From assembly GCA_027704905.1 (NCBI GenBank), contig CM051000.1, forward strand, positions 15,781,528-15,845,527: DNA of 64,000 nucleotides, written 5' to 3'. The notes beneath the pieces are model-generated. The model searched no databases. It was not told the origin of the DNA and saw only the letters and a list, made by a program, of their open reading frames with translations. This document shows positions 9,656-38,441 of this stretch, piece after piece. Position 1 is the first letter of the stretch; each line of letters begins with the position of its first letter. Origin of the DNA: Muraenolepis orangiensis (Eukaryota > Chordata > Actinopteri > Gadiformes > Muraenolepididae). The translations under genes and the position numbers were made by a program.

Positions 9656-11103
9656 CTATGAGGCCGCGTCTTCCCCTGAAACTGCCTGAAAGGGGTAGCT
9701 TAGAGCGGGTGGAAACCCTTGGCTCCTGGGCTGATCATCCAGCAGCATCACATCCTCCACATCTGTCCCCATGTACCGTCGTCTACAGATCTTAACAGTC
9801 ACTTTGCGGCCCTGAAAGGCTTTGAGGGCCTCCTTGGATGCCATGGCTCTGGCGGCCGACTCATCGCGGCCATAGCCGGTGCCCAGGTAGACGTTACTGC
9901 AACGGAGCTCACACACCTGACCTTCCTTCTGCGCGCGGCTTGCCGGCAAGTCTGGAATGTCCTTCAGCGGCACAAACACACAGCTCAGGCTCTGCTTGCA
10001 GGACTCCACGCAGCTCTGCAGGATCTCGTAGTGGTCCAGGTTGGGACCAAAGCCCCCGCAGAGACCAGCTTCCAGGCCACGGCCTTGTAGAGACGGTTGA
10101 AGAAAGGCTGGTGTTCGGCCGGGGCTTGGGGCGAGGGGCCTTCTTTCTGACATGCAGATCCAGTTTTGGCCTTTTTCACACAGACGTCGCCATCATTCCC
10201 TGAATAATGAAAGGCATGTGAATGGTTGATGAAACTCACAAACACTGCCATGTCAGCGTTAACTATTACACAACTTCATAAATCTTTATATACTAGTTCA
10301 GCTGCAAACATACAGTCGGTGTGTAAAGATACAGGAGTGTAAAATCAGGTATTACGGTAACTTTACCAATTTAAAGCTGTGGCATACATAGCATTAGTTT
10401 TCTAGTGAAAAGCAGTTTCCTGTTCCCCATTAGTGATGTTTATATACAATTGTGTAATAAATATAAGAATCACTTCAAAGCATATCAAATATTTTGATCA
10501 CAATAGTCAATTGCAAGACGACAACATCAATCAACAACATACGAAAGCTTTAGGGGGCCTAAAGTTTTTGTATTTTGTTGATTGATGTTGTCGTCTTTCC
10601 CAATTTGGCTGACATGTGTTATTTAAGATGTGTTATTACCAGATGAAGCACTCTTCTTTCCTTTCGCTATGATTTCATCTCTTGTTGTGCGAACCGGCAC
10701 ATCCGGGACAACTATTCCTTCACCCATATCCTTTATTTTGTCCATCACAGCCTGTGGGTACCTAGAAAACAAACGGAGAAAGAGAAAGTTCAAGCTTTTC
10801 TGAAACCTAATAACTTCAATAAGACACATATAAATGTTCTTGTGTCAATGTGTACCTGCAGCCTAAGAAAACATTGTTCGCCCAGACCATGGAAAGAGAC
10901 AACAGTCGGTCAAGACTGCTGCTCTGTATCCCTGGCTCAATTGTGGGGAAAGCCTCCATATTTCTCAGAATGAACTCCCTTCTTGCAGACCACTGCTTGT
11001 TGGTTTCAGAATACCCCCTACAGGACTCCACCCACTGGGCCAGGTGCGGGTTCTGACCCAGGTATTCGGAGACAATGTCCTCGCCACTCCTCTCCTCTGC
11101 CAT
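9656..11103 (-). CDS. cdkn2aip: CDKN2A-interacting protein (CARF), 3 coding exons, one frameshift
   Basis: Nuclear regulator that binds p19ARF/p53-pathway proteins and, through its XTBD domain, the exonuclease XRN2. Coding exons in transcript order: 11103-10856, 10761-10640 and 10199-9656, with GT-AG introns. Exon 1 encodes the XTBD domain (begins MAEERSGEDIVSEYL; core WVESCRGYSETNKQW). The last exon encodes a double-stranded-RNA-binding-like C-terminus (FFNRLYKAVAWKLVSAG, then CELRCSNVYLGTGYG and VTVKICRRRYMGT). The total is 914 bases where 915 are needed. One G is missing from a G-run at 10053-10057, so the frame breaks after KLVSAG and the downstream C-terminus is read only in the next frame. 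Restored length would be 304 residues, much shorter than the roughly 580 of the human protein because the middle linker is brief. A non-coding first exon ends at a donor at 11513. CDKN2AIPNL and NKRF share XTBD, but CDKN2AIPNL lacks this C-terminus. Confidence 0.88.
10053..10057 (-). other. frameshift site in cdkn2aip (G5 homopolymer)
   Basis: Five G bases on the coding strand where six would keep the frame. Upstream, KLVSAG reads in one frame; the family-typical continuation GGFGPNLDHYEILQ reads in the next. Exon phases on both sides also demand one extra base. Either a sequencing or assembly error in the homopolymer, or a real loss-of-function allele. Confidence 0.85.
10515..10597. repeat. 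long near-perfect hairpin in cdkn2aip intron
   Basis: The first arm starts AAGACGACAACATCAATCAA at 10515; the second ends with its reverse complement at 10597. Outer arms of 23 bases pair perfectly; the inner part pairs with a few mismatches around a short G-rich loop. It lies between coding exons 2 and 3 and could be a small foldback transposon. Confidence 0.85.
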
Positions 11104-11512
11104 CACTGCAATACATACACAAAACAATATTAATTCAACATCTTTAGTTTAAGCGAGCTAAAGTGTTACATTGTCTAAGGGTCTTTCTTTTGAATTTGGT
11201 AATACCTCAAACCGTTACAATAAACCTTTACAGAAACGGTGCACTATTACATGTTAATATATATGTACAATTACAATAAAGCTGTGAGTTGTACTTAAAC
11301 GTACATTAGCTTAACACGCCGTCACCAAGCCAACCTAAACAAATTAGCAAAGCTAATAATAGCTAAACATAAGTAGCAAAAAAAAAAAGTTACGAATATT
11401 ACAACAACAAAAATAACCAGCGACTAATATTAACAATAGAGTGTCTGCAGTAATGTATGGCCATTGCGTGGCCCAGTTTAATGTAAACAGTTGCAACAAG
11501 TAGTTGACAAAC

Positions 11513-11931
11513 CTTCTCAAGCTCTCCTCCTTAGTTGCGAGCTGAGGCTAGAAAGCTACATGGCCGAATGATGACGAAGACCGGATGCGACGGACCGGTT
11601 GGCGGCGTTTCCGCATCATTAAACTACAATACCCAGGCATCCCTCGTTACTAGTCTATCTGAAGTAATACTAATAATAACAATACTAACAATAATATTAA
11701 TAATAACAATAAAAAATGACTTATAGATCTGAGCCTTTCTCTGCATGACTTGTGCCACATTAGAGACGTAAATAAGCGATAAGCGACAACCACCCAACAG
11801 AACGCAGTTGGTGGCTGCCCTCACGTTCTGTCCTCGATGACGTCACCAAGCTGCGACCAGAATACTTTAGATGGGAAAGCGACCGTTTGACAACCCCGTT
11901 CAATACCTTTTGAGTATAAGGTTGATTAAAA
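11513..11931. promoter_or_regulatory. divergent promoter of cdkn2aip (-) and tubgcp4 (+)
   Basis: The cdkn2aip first exon ends at a donor (GAGAAG|GTTTGT, minus strand) at 11513. The tubgcp4 start codon is at 11932. Between them lie a ZNF143/Staf-like site AACTACAATACCCAGGCATC (11622-11641), with ETS-like CCGGA and TTCCG words nearby, and a consensus CRE, TGACGTCA, at 11838-11845. An AAT/AAC-rich stretch at about 11669-11717 separates the two halves. Motif calls are by eye. Confidence 0.65.
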
Positions 11932-14900
11932 ATGATCCACGAACTACTGTTGGCGTTAAGCGGATACCCCGGAACAATATTTAATTGGAACAAAAGGACG
12001 GGCTTGCAGGTGGAGACTTTTCTTTTAAAATTTGCTCTAGCTCTAGCATTCGGTAGAGCTACTTGTATGTGCATGACCGTTTCAGTGGAGCCTAATGTTT
12101 ATAGTGTGCATAATGCACATTATGTAAATCCCCTCGCTATTCCTATCAGTTAGTTCATGCGGTTAAATTGCACGGTTTATACATATATCCTTTGCTTTGA
12201 ATACAGGTGTCCCAGGACATCCCCTTTCTGCACCCAAGTGAGACAAGTGTCCTGAACCGCCTGTCCAAACTGGGATCTGATTACATCCGCTTTACAGAAT
12301 TCATAGAGCAGCACACGGGGCATGTCCATCAACAGGTGAGACCATACTATAACCAGGGGAAACCATAATACTATAATATATCGTTGTGTGTTCCTGATCT
12401 CTCGTTGCATATTTTGTGTCAGTAGTTCAGAAGCTTTCTTATTTGAATTACTGCGCTACTGGTGTTCGGAATGGCTACTACTAAACAATAACATTGTTTT
12501 GTGATTAGTCGGAATATCATTGCAGATATGCTTGAACTATGAAACACAAGTATAGTTGTATGTAAACCATTGAAACAAATGCTATGGATGCTGCCTTTCC
12601 CAGGAGCATCACAACAACCCCCCAAACCAGGCTGGACTTAATGGTATTTACTTGCGGGCGTTCTGTACTGGACTTGACACAATGCTGCAGCCCTACAGAC
12701 AGGCGCTGCTGGACCTTGAACAGGAGGTATACACATTGTGTAATTGTGGTATATCAACCAATTCTGTTGCACGTATCAACCAGTATATTTGGATGTGTGT
12801 GAGTTATTGCAACGCATCATCATGGGTGCTTTGCTCTGTGTCTTAGTTTCTTGGAGACCCACATCTGTCAATATCCCACGTCAATTATATGCTAGATCAG
12901 GTAAGGGTTGTGTTGTTTAAAGTCCGGGTGATGCCTTCATATTTATTGTTGAAATCCATATTCATGACTGGTTTGTGTTCTTGTGACTCACAATGTTCAA
13001 CTATATTGTTTTAGTTCCAGCTGCTGTTTCCCTCTGTGATGGTGGTGGTAGAGACAATCAAATCACAGAAGGTGAATAATAACTGCAGGACCTCATTCTA
13101 CACTCTTTCTCTCTTTTTAAGAGAAAGACAACAAAAGGGTTCGATGTCATTTGTTCATTTTTTTTTTTCATTGTAGATCCATGGCTGCCAGATTTTGGAG
13201 ACGGTATACAAGCACAGCTGTGGTGGCCTTCCTCCTGTCCGCATGGCATTGGAGAAGTTAGTATTTCTCCATCTTGATGGGAGGGAGTGTTAAGCTAACT
13301 CTCCCATCTTAAGAAGCGCTTCATTCTCACATACTCATAATCTTCTTCTGCTATTGTGTATTATTCCACGTTTAATTTTTTTTAGTAATAATGTGTTGTG
13401 TTGTATGCATAATCCTCCATTGCTTGCATGTTGGCAGGATTCTGGCAGTGTGCCACGGTGTGATGTACAAGCAGCTGGCGGCATGGATGCTGCACGGGCT
13501 GCTGCTGGACCAGAGCGAGGAGTTCTATGTGAAGCAGGGGCCCAGCGCCGGCGGGGCGGCAGCCAATCAGGAGGAGGAAGACGAGGATCTGGGAATAGGA
13601 GGCTTGAGTGGCAAACAGCTCAAAGAGCTGCAGGACCTGGTGAGAACGATGGGTCGGACAGAGAGAGTATTGCACTGACTGATCAGCATCACAACATGTA
13701 CATGTTGACCTGTGACTCATTCAGCAGACACCTTTATCCACAATGACCTACAGTGATCGTTTTTGGAAGTGTTTTTGTTTATTTATTTATTTAAACAAAT
13801 GAGTAGGCAGCAGTAAGGCATCTTGCTCAATGATTCCTAATCAGTATGAATATTGAATGTGGGGTGATACATTTAACATTTATACCAGGGTCATAAATGT
13901 CCCTCAAAGGGCTACAGAGGTTGGTTCAACTTGGAATACTCCAGTTTGATTGAGTGACGAGATCTTACCGCCGTCTCTCTCACACAGAGGCTGATCGAGG
14001 AGGAGAACATGCTGGCCCCGTCGCTGCAGCAGTTCTCCCTGCGGGTGGAGATGCTGCCCTCTTACATCCCCATCCGAGTGGCTGAGAAAATCCTGTTTGT
14101 GGGCGAGTCCGTGCAGATGTTTGAAAACCACAACCACAGTCCATCCAGAGCAGGTAGCTCCTCGGCCCTTCAGGAGCCAAAGAAACAAGCGCTCTACCGT
14201 CTGTCGCCCTGGTACATTTTCAGAGACTCCCTTGTGTTTGTACTATTCTAGGCTCCATACTGAAGCACCAGGAGGACCTGTTTGCGGCAGAGTTGCACAG
14301 ACTCAAACAGCAGCCTCTCTTCAGCCTTGTAGACTTTGAGAATCTCATTGATGGCATCAGAAGCACTGTGGCAGAGGTGGGTGTTCTTTTGAACAATGGT
14401 TAACTTTTGGGGGAGCTGAACTTCTGCCTATGGAGGAGCATATGTGTTGAGTTGAGTTGAGAAATCAATATCGACATACTATTGATATTGGTATTACTGT
14501 TTGTAAAAATGTGCCAATGCTTCCACCATGGTATTGCCTGGTTCTTATCAGTGTGCATTGATTTGCAGCATCTCTGGACGTTGATGGTAGAAGAGTCCGA
14601 CCTCCTGGGACAACTCAAGGTTGGTGCCCCCGCTTATCCCATCTGTTGGTATTGAAGAGGTTGTATTATACCACGAGATGTGACCGTGATTAGCCATTAC
14701 AGGCCATTTCAAAATTGTCATGTGACTAAAATTGTTACTTGGTAACCCAGATCTGTGCAGGATAGATCAGTCTACCAGTTGGTACAGTTCACTGGGTAGG
14801 CTGTTAGACTGATCTATCCATCATAGATCTAGGTGGACACTGCCAATGTGTGATGTCACCAAGTAACGGACAATTTTAGTCACATCACATAATATGACTA

Positions 14901-17663
14901 TTTAAATCCATAAATCAATAAATATGTTGGTACCTATCTGTAGTTGAAAATGAAAACTGAATAACTCATTTACTATTCAACAAACCTTTTTGTAAAATAG
15001 AATAGTGTTTGTCTGTCGCACTATTGCAATTGCGTTTTACTCCGATCTTTTCCGGTTCAGAGCTTCCGGGTTGTGCATAAATAGCGAGACCGACCTGTAG
15101 TGTTGTACTGTTCATATGTTCATAGTTTGGATTGAGACATGATTGATTTGCGTGCAGATCGTCAAGGACTTCTATTTATTGGGCCGCGGCGAGCTGTACC
15201 AGGTGTTCATTGACCACGCCCATCACATGTTGAAGACCCCGCCCACTGCTGTCACTGAGCACGGTGTGTGTTGCTATTACAATTTGAACGGGGCTAACTT
15301 GACCTAGATACGTAATATCTTTACACTTAATTGCAGATATTGTGATATTACTACTTTTGTAGTAATATCATTTGCTCATTTGCTAGTCTTGGAGTGATTT
15401 TACCTAGCAGTTCATGTGCTATTTCTCTGTCTTATTGTGTGTTTCTCCTTCTCAGATGTAAATGTGGCCTTTCAGCAGGCTGCACATAAGGTTCTGTTGG
15501 ACGATGACAACCTCCTGCCCCTTCTACACCTCACTATAGATTACCAAGGCAAAGACGGCAAAGGTTTGTTGGCGACTTATTGTTTCACTTCAAGGACATT
15601 AGTTTCAGGTAGACATTATCCAGGATTGCTTTTCTTCTTTTTTATAAGGTAAAAGGTTGAACTTGACAACTTAAGAAAGCGATCCAATTCTCTGCTCTCA
15701 TTTGAGCGGTCTAGTGTTACCGTAAAACCAGAAAACCTAGTGGGCACTCCTCCTCGACCCATCACAGCCCGGCAGCAGGTCAATAATCGTTTATCTTTTG
15801 CTCCGTGTTTTGTACTCCAGAGCCAACGGGCACCAGAGAGGGAGCCACCCCTCCGCAGGACACCTCCCCCCGTGAGGTGCCCCCTACCGGCTGGGCGGCC
15901 CTGGGCCTAGCCTACAAGGTGCAATGGCCTCTCCACATCCTCTTCACTCCGGCCGTACTCGAGAAGTCAGTGCCCCCCCCTCAACAGTCACAACCGCAAG
16001 CTACTACAGTTAAAGCCTGAAGTGGCTGTACTTGGCTGAACTAAAGCTGATGCTGTATGTCAATAACTGTTACCTCAGGTACAACGTAGTCTTCCGTTAC
16101 CTGTTGAGCGTACGGAGGGTGCAGTCCCAGCTGCAGCACTGCTGGGCCCTGCAGATGCAGAGGAAGCACCTGAAGTCCAACCACACGGACGCCGTCAAGT
16201 GGCGGCTGCGTAACCACATGGCCTTCTTGGTGGACAACCTGCAGTACTACCTACAGGTGAGAGGACCGGACATACGGGAATATATAAAGTGGGCCTTTCT
16301 GCATGTATCATGTACATTTAAGGTGGTTTGTTGACCTGTGACCTTAACTATAAGAGGAGTGAACTAGGAACTATTATATATTTCTTTTAGAATTTTGGGG
16401 GTTATGGTTTCCAGGTGGATGTGCTGGAGTCTCAGTTTTCCCAGCTGCTCCAGCAGATCAACTCCACCAGAGACTTTGAGAGCATCAGACTGGCCCATGA
16501 CCACTTCCTCAGCAACCTGCTGGCCCAGTCCTTCATACTGTTGAAGCCTGTGAGCGTCTAGAGTATATTTTGAAATGTACTGAATGTATGTAATATGCAT
16601 CTCAGATTCAGTACGGTCAGAAATGTGGTCGTCACATTAGTGGGTTGTTTCTCTCTATAAATCCTGCAGGTATTCCACTGTCTCAACGAGATCCTGGAGC
16701 TGTGCCTCAACTTCTGCTCACTGGTCAGTCAGAACGTGGCTCCCCTGGACGAGAGGGGAACGGCCCAGCTGGATATCCTGGTCAAGGTGGGGTCTGGGTT
16801 AGGAAGCACTGCTATCTATATGGTCATTCATTGAGAATGTCTGATATCAATTGTTGTCCTATATGCCGTCCTGTGCAGGGCTTCAGTCGGCAGTCCTTCC
16901 TGCTGTTTAGGATCCTGTCCAGCGTCCGCAACCACCAGATCAACTCGGACCTGGCCCAGCTCCTCCTGAGGCTGGACTACAACAAGTACTACACCCAGTC
17001 AGGGGGCACCCTGGGCAGGTAAGGGTCCCCGTCAGAGTAGCACACGGCTGACTCCCGTTGTGGATTTCAAGGCCTTAGCGTTCTTAAAGGTGCTATTGGT
17101 TAACATTTTTGTGAAGACAAAGATTTTTTGGAAATAATACATCCACAGACCTTTGAACATGGTGCTGAAATAAAAGTAACTCTGCGAAAATAATGTTTAT
17201 CTGTGTAAGAAGTCTTACGCTTCGGTTCCCGCTTCTAACAAGGCTTGTGAGCCAGTAGTATAGCGGACGTGGTATCTCGGTAGTCAACAGTCTTGGTAGT
17301 TTCCAGTGAGTGTCGAAAAAACTGAAAAAGGGAAGCACCTGGTACTGATCCCAAGTGCTCAGCAACAAAAGTAGAACAAGACCAGGGTGAACATTGTGGT
17401 TCAGCTTTTGGCTCCAACACTAAAGATGTGTCACTTGACATAAGTCTGTCTGAGTCTCTCAACAATTAAATATGCAGGTTGTGTGAAACAACTGGCAACC
17501 ACTGAAATGGAAGGGGAGGGTATCTAGTGCCTGAATGTTAAAGGTTATCAATAGCACCTTTTAAATGCTAACGTGATATTTAGTTCCGATTTTTTTCCAA
17601 AAACATTTCAATTACAATTTATTGTTTTTCTGAAACTAACTTCTATCTCATTCCAGCTTTTGA
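11932..17663 (+). CDS. tubgcp4: gamma-tubulin complex component 4 (GCP4), 18 coding exons
   Basis: Structural subunit of the gamma-tubulin ring complex, which nucleates microtubules at centrosomes and spindle poles. Exons: 11932-12009, 12207-12335, 12604-12726, 12847-12900, 13015-13071, 13177-13256, 13438-13639, 13988-14153, 14252-14376, 14569-14619, 15158-15263, 15456-15563, 15821-15965, 16079-16256, 16415-16549, 16670-16786, 16879-17018 and 17657-17663. All introns are GT-AG and all phases agree. They encode 666 residues, against 667 in human. The protein begins MIHELLLALSGYPGTIFNW and has the usual N-terminal GRIP1 and C-terminal GRIP2 domains (for example LGIGGLSGKQLKELQDL, RVAEKILFVGESVQMFE and LKSNHTDAVKWRLRNHM). 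It ends LLLRLDYNKYYTQSGGTLGSF, with the last intron splitting the Ser codon, and lacks the final residues of the human protein. Nothing suggests a defect. The gene shares a promoter with cdkn2aip and meets tp53bp1 tail-to-tail. Confidence 0.97.
13720..13756 (-). mobile_element. retroelement 3'-tail fragment in tubgcp4 intron 7
   Basis: Contains TCAGCAGACACCTTTATCCA, the reverse complement of the widespread fish repeat tail of the type GGATAAAGGTGTCTGCTAAATGA. A related copy lies at 29178-29222. Confidence 0.6.
14690..14905. mobile_element. non-autonomous DNA transposon copy (MITE) in tubgcp4 intron 10
   Basis: Shares GGTGGACACT and TGTGTGATGTCA, plus a flanking AATTTTAGTCACAT-type word, with the element at 18301-18622. 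The centre is palindromic: GGATAGATCAGTCT at about 14760 pairs with AGACTGATCTATCC at about 14807. ATTGTCATGTGACTAAAATTG on the left is inverted on the right as CAATTTTAGTCACAT. I did not find clean ends, so the copy is probably degraded. Confidence 0.65.
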
Positions 17664-17798
17664 ACAGGGGAGGGGAGTAATACACAAGACGAACACCCCC
17701 CTGAACTGTCGAAGAAATTCTTCAGATTGTAAATATTGCCACTTCTGTACAAACAGTACATAAGCTACTGAAACAATGGATGTCCTTTTTGTACAAAA

Positions 17799-17804
17799 AA
17801 TAAA
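17799..17804 (+). terminator. tubgcp4 poly(A) signal
   Basis: AATAAA 136 bases after the tubgcp4 stop codon. The expected cleavage point, 10-30 bases on, falls on the minus-strand poly(A) signals of tp53bp1. Confidence 0.8.
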
Positions 17805-17825
17805 GACAATATGAAACTGTCACGT

Positions 17826-17836
17826 TTTATTTTATT
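17826..17836 (-). terminator. tp53bp1 poly(A) signals
   Basis: Two adjacent minus-strand AATAAA words (plus-strand TTTATT at 17826-17831 and 17831-17836), about 150 bases past the tp53bp1 stop codon. They imply that the mRNA 3' ends of tubgcp4 and tp53bp1 abut or overlap by a few tens of bases. Confidence 0.75.
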
Positions 17837-17980
17837 TCATAAAAACGGACAGACTAAAATTATATACAACAGTGGCATGCAAGCATTAGGAACAATTACT
17901 AAACATTCACCATGATCAAAGGCATTTCTACTCCCGTCCCCACCCACCCCCACCCACCCACACACCGATGAAGCAGGTCA

Positions 17981-34901
<16,921 letters not shown>

Positions 34902-35400
34902 GAGCACGGATCACACAACCAGGCCGTGGGGGGGGGGGGGGGTGATGTGAGATTGTGGCTGTAGCCAAAGATCGGCATGTTAATACAGGATATGCGAAGG
35001 TAGGCGGCATGCAGTGTAGTATAAACAGACTACGAAGCTATGGCATGTGTGATAAGCCTAGCATATTAGCTTCACTTACACAAGGTATGCACGCTCCGCC
35101 CTGCAAGGAGGCGTCAGTGATGGTAGCAACAACAAAGGGACCGCGGACATGTCAGCATTTTCCAAACAATACTTCATACCTCTGTGCGCCCATGACACCT
35201 TGTATAAAACTACACCTTGTATAAAACGAATTACGGCCAATTATGTGTTTATTCTAGTACTTAGCGGTAAGCGAGCTGAACTTTGCCTCCTTACAGAGAT
35301 CTCCACACAACACGCCCCTTTCGCGGCAAAACTAGTGCCATCTCATTGGTCAAGCAGTGTCGGTGACGTCAGATCAAAATACTTGAATATGTTAAGTGTG
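34902..35400 (-). promoter_or_regulatory. tp53bp1 5' UTR and promoter region
   Basis: The start codon at 34899-34901 is preceded (minus strand) by a C-run of about 15. Farther out is a donor-like GTAAGT near 35070-35075 that may end a non-coding exon. A consensus CRE, TGACGTCA, at 35364-35371 lies next to an inverted CCAAT box (ATTGG, 35345-35349), which is a forward CCAAT on the gene's strand. The first-exon limits are uncertain. Confidence 0.5.
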
Positions 35401-35529
35401 ACATTGTTCTGTGTAGTATTCCGGATCACCACAGGCACCGCATAGGCAATATATTGACATAGAATTGCAACACACCTCCGTAAGAGTACAACGTAAGAGT
35501 ACATCCACATCTTAGGCTATTCTATATTG

Positions 35530-35532
35530 TAG

Positions 35533-35582
<50 letters not shown>
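35530..35582. repeat. (ATT)n microsatellite
   Basis: An ATT run of about 17 units, upstream of the tp53bp1 promoter. Confidence 0.93.
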
Positions 35583-36424
35583 CATTAAGTCTATATATAG
35601 TGAGGCCTATCCTATGTAAATGCTTAATTAGCAATTGGTAGACTACATGAAGGAGTCATTAATCCCACAAATGCAAATTGCAGTTGCGGGCTCATCTCTT
35701 TGGGGCCTACTTGTTGGAACTTGTAAGACCTTCATTATGTCCACCTTGTAAAACCAAAAGTTCTTTAAATGACCCAAGGGATATAAGCCATTATAACCAT
35801 GCCCATAGTTGAATCACATCCATCCTAATTCAGAATTTCTTTGTTGGGATGTGTTCATAACCTGTTGACTTATCTCTGGCTGCAAATGAAACATAACGTG
35901 TAACCTGCGCAGACGACCATTGTCAATGAAAGGCGTGAATCGTCCACAAAGGGATTCAGTACCACTTGTTATTTCACAATGAGACAGGCCTGGGCGCAGG
36001 TCTGCTGCTTTAAGTCTGTGGTTGTAACCAGACTGTCAGCCTGAATGGACGATAGGGTTTGAACCATCCAGGGCGTATACATCAGCCCTTGTAGCAGCAG
36101 AAGAGTGATGCCCTTGACTATATAAGACACCAATCCCCGAAAAGACTCAGGTTCGTTGGCGAACGACACACCACCAATTCCCGTGCAATGGTAGTTGTGC
36201 AATTGGGGAGTCATTCCACTCACTGGTATGTCATATTGGCGTATGGTATGACATACTCGCCGAAGGTGAACGTTTGGATTATACTATATACCTAGCCTCC
36301 AACGATATAGCAAAGGCTTCCAGAGGTAGGCTATAGCCAAGTAACCCGCGGCTGCGTAGCGTCGTCCCATCGGCAGGTTGTGCTGACACTCAAATTAAAG
36401 AATGCGCAGCAGCCATTACCCAAT

Positions 36425-38363
36425 ATGTCTAATCCCCACCTCACCGGCCCCGAGCCGACGCTTTCTCAGCGATGCTACGATCCCGTCGCTCCGTGTGTCC
36501 GTAAAGCTATACGGTTTTTTTCAATGCAATACAGAAAGCATACATTATTGATTTACCTTGTAAATTTGGAGTTATATGGACGTCTTGGATTTTCAAACGA
36601 ATTCCACCGTCCCCTTTGGATGCAGAAGATGCGCGTCCAACATCGCTTACTCCTTCCTTGCATCTGTTTTCCTCAGAGCCGGGGTGTGGGACAGACGCAT
36701 GGCGCGGACAGATGCAATGGCATTTATTGTGTGAATAATATGCTCGTGTTCAGTATGTTAGCCTGCCGAGGGACTAGGACTTCAGCGACATTTTAGGGAA
36801 TACATCAGAACCCTATTGATGTTTATTTTCCTTTCCACGTTTGAGAGTCAATATGCAATAGGCACACTTTATTCGAAATAATCCAGTACATTTAGAAAAG
36901 ACAACAACAACATATGAACACATATGTGCTTTGACACTATAGCACCATTCATTGGATCTTCTATTTCAACTGGATTCGCGTGTTTTATGACGATTAGCCA
37001 AAATAAAGCAACTTTGAATTGTTTATATTGTTTGTTTGCGTTTCTTGTAGCATATGCTACATTTCACGCCTACATACATTGATGCTGAGCAGCAACTGTG
37101 ACATATATTCACGTTAATCATGCAATAGATGAGCAAATTGCAATCCTAATTCACTAGTCAACAACATAAACACACTATTTTAGGAACATAATAAGGCAAT
37201 AGGTATTTATTTGTGCATAGTTTAATGTTTTTGTGTTTCTTGATATATTTTTCATATTGTTCAATAGGCAATCTCTAAACATCAGTCTGGCACATTGAAA
37301 CAATCAACATTATGAATATGTAAGACTGTCAGAAAAATAGATATATTAGTTGTGTTATTATGCAGATATACAATATTATAGCTTGCCAATTGTCTAATTG
37401 TTATCAACAATTACCTTACCTTTCCTAACCTAGTGTTGTATAGTTTTGTATTATAGTATTGTATAGGAATGCATACTGCAGGAGGGAATGGGGAGTAAGC
37501 ATTCAATTGTACTAATGGGGAGTAAGCATTCAATTGACAATTAAACATTTTGAATCGTGAATCTTGAAACCTTGCGTGTGTACAACAAATACTTCTCTTC
37601 ACAACATTTAAATTGTGAATAGAAGATAGCCTTCAAAGATAGCCTACATGCATACATGCCTACATGCATATCAACAATGCAAATACATTGTATTAGCACG
37701 GCCACATTGACTGTTTTTTAATCAGCATTTCAATGTAATAGTTGTTGCTTTGAAAATATATTTTTTCTTTTTTAGTACATTGAAATAATACCGAATCCTA
37801 TTTTCGGTTGTGTCTTCAATTCCCCCCAGGAGAGGCCAGTAGAGAGTCTGAAAGCGAGTCTCTGTGCAGACTAGAGACTGCTGACTCACCTGCTGTTGCT
37901 TTTCATGTGGAGGAACATTTACACGGTAGTCTGGAGCTGAATCAAATTAAAGCCCTGGGGGATCCATCATCATCTCTACAGGAGATTTCAGAAATTGTCA
38001 ACTCCATGGGTCCAGTGACACTCTATAGTTTACATGTTGTGAGTCTAACCGTTATTAGAGCACATAGGCAACTAAACAAATTAGATGTCTTTGGAAGATG
38101 TTAAATATACCCCCCCCCCATGTCAAACGCCTTTACCCACATTTAATTAGTTGAGTTTAATATTGATGCGTAACTTGGAAATAGAAAACATATACCGTAG
38201 ACCTGTAGCATTATGGTGTCAGCGTGTATGCCAAAGCCATTGGAATTTAATGCCAAAAGTAACGTTCTCATTTTAGCTGCCACTCTTTTGCAGCACAGAT
38301 GAAGGTGTGTTTTTTTCATCGTATATATACTTATTTATATACCTATAGCATACGTATAGTATA

Positions 38364-38441
<78 letters not shown>

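Noticed and set aside
9719..10203. Plus-strand open frames over the cdkn2aip last exon
   Set aside because: Antisense shadows; the minus strand carries the recognisable CDKN2AIP C-terminus and splice sites.
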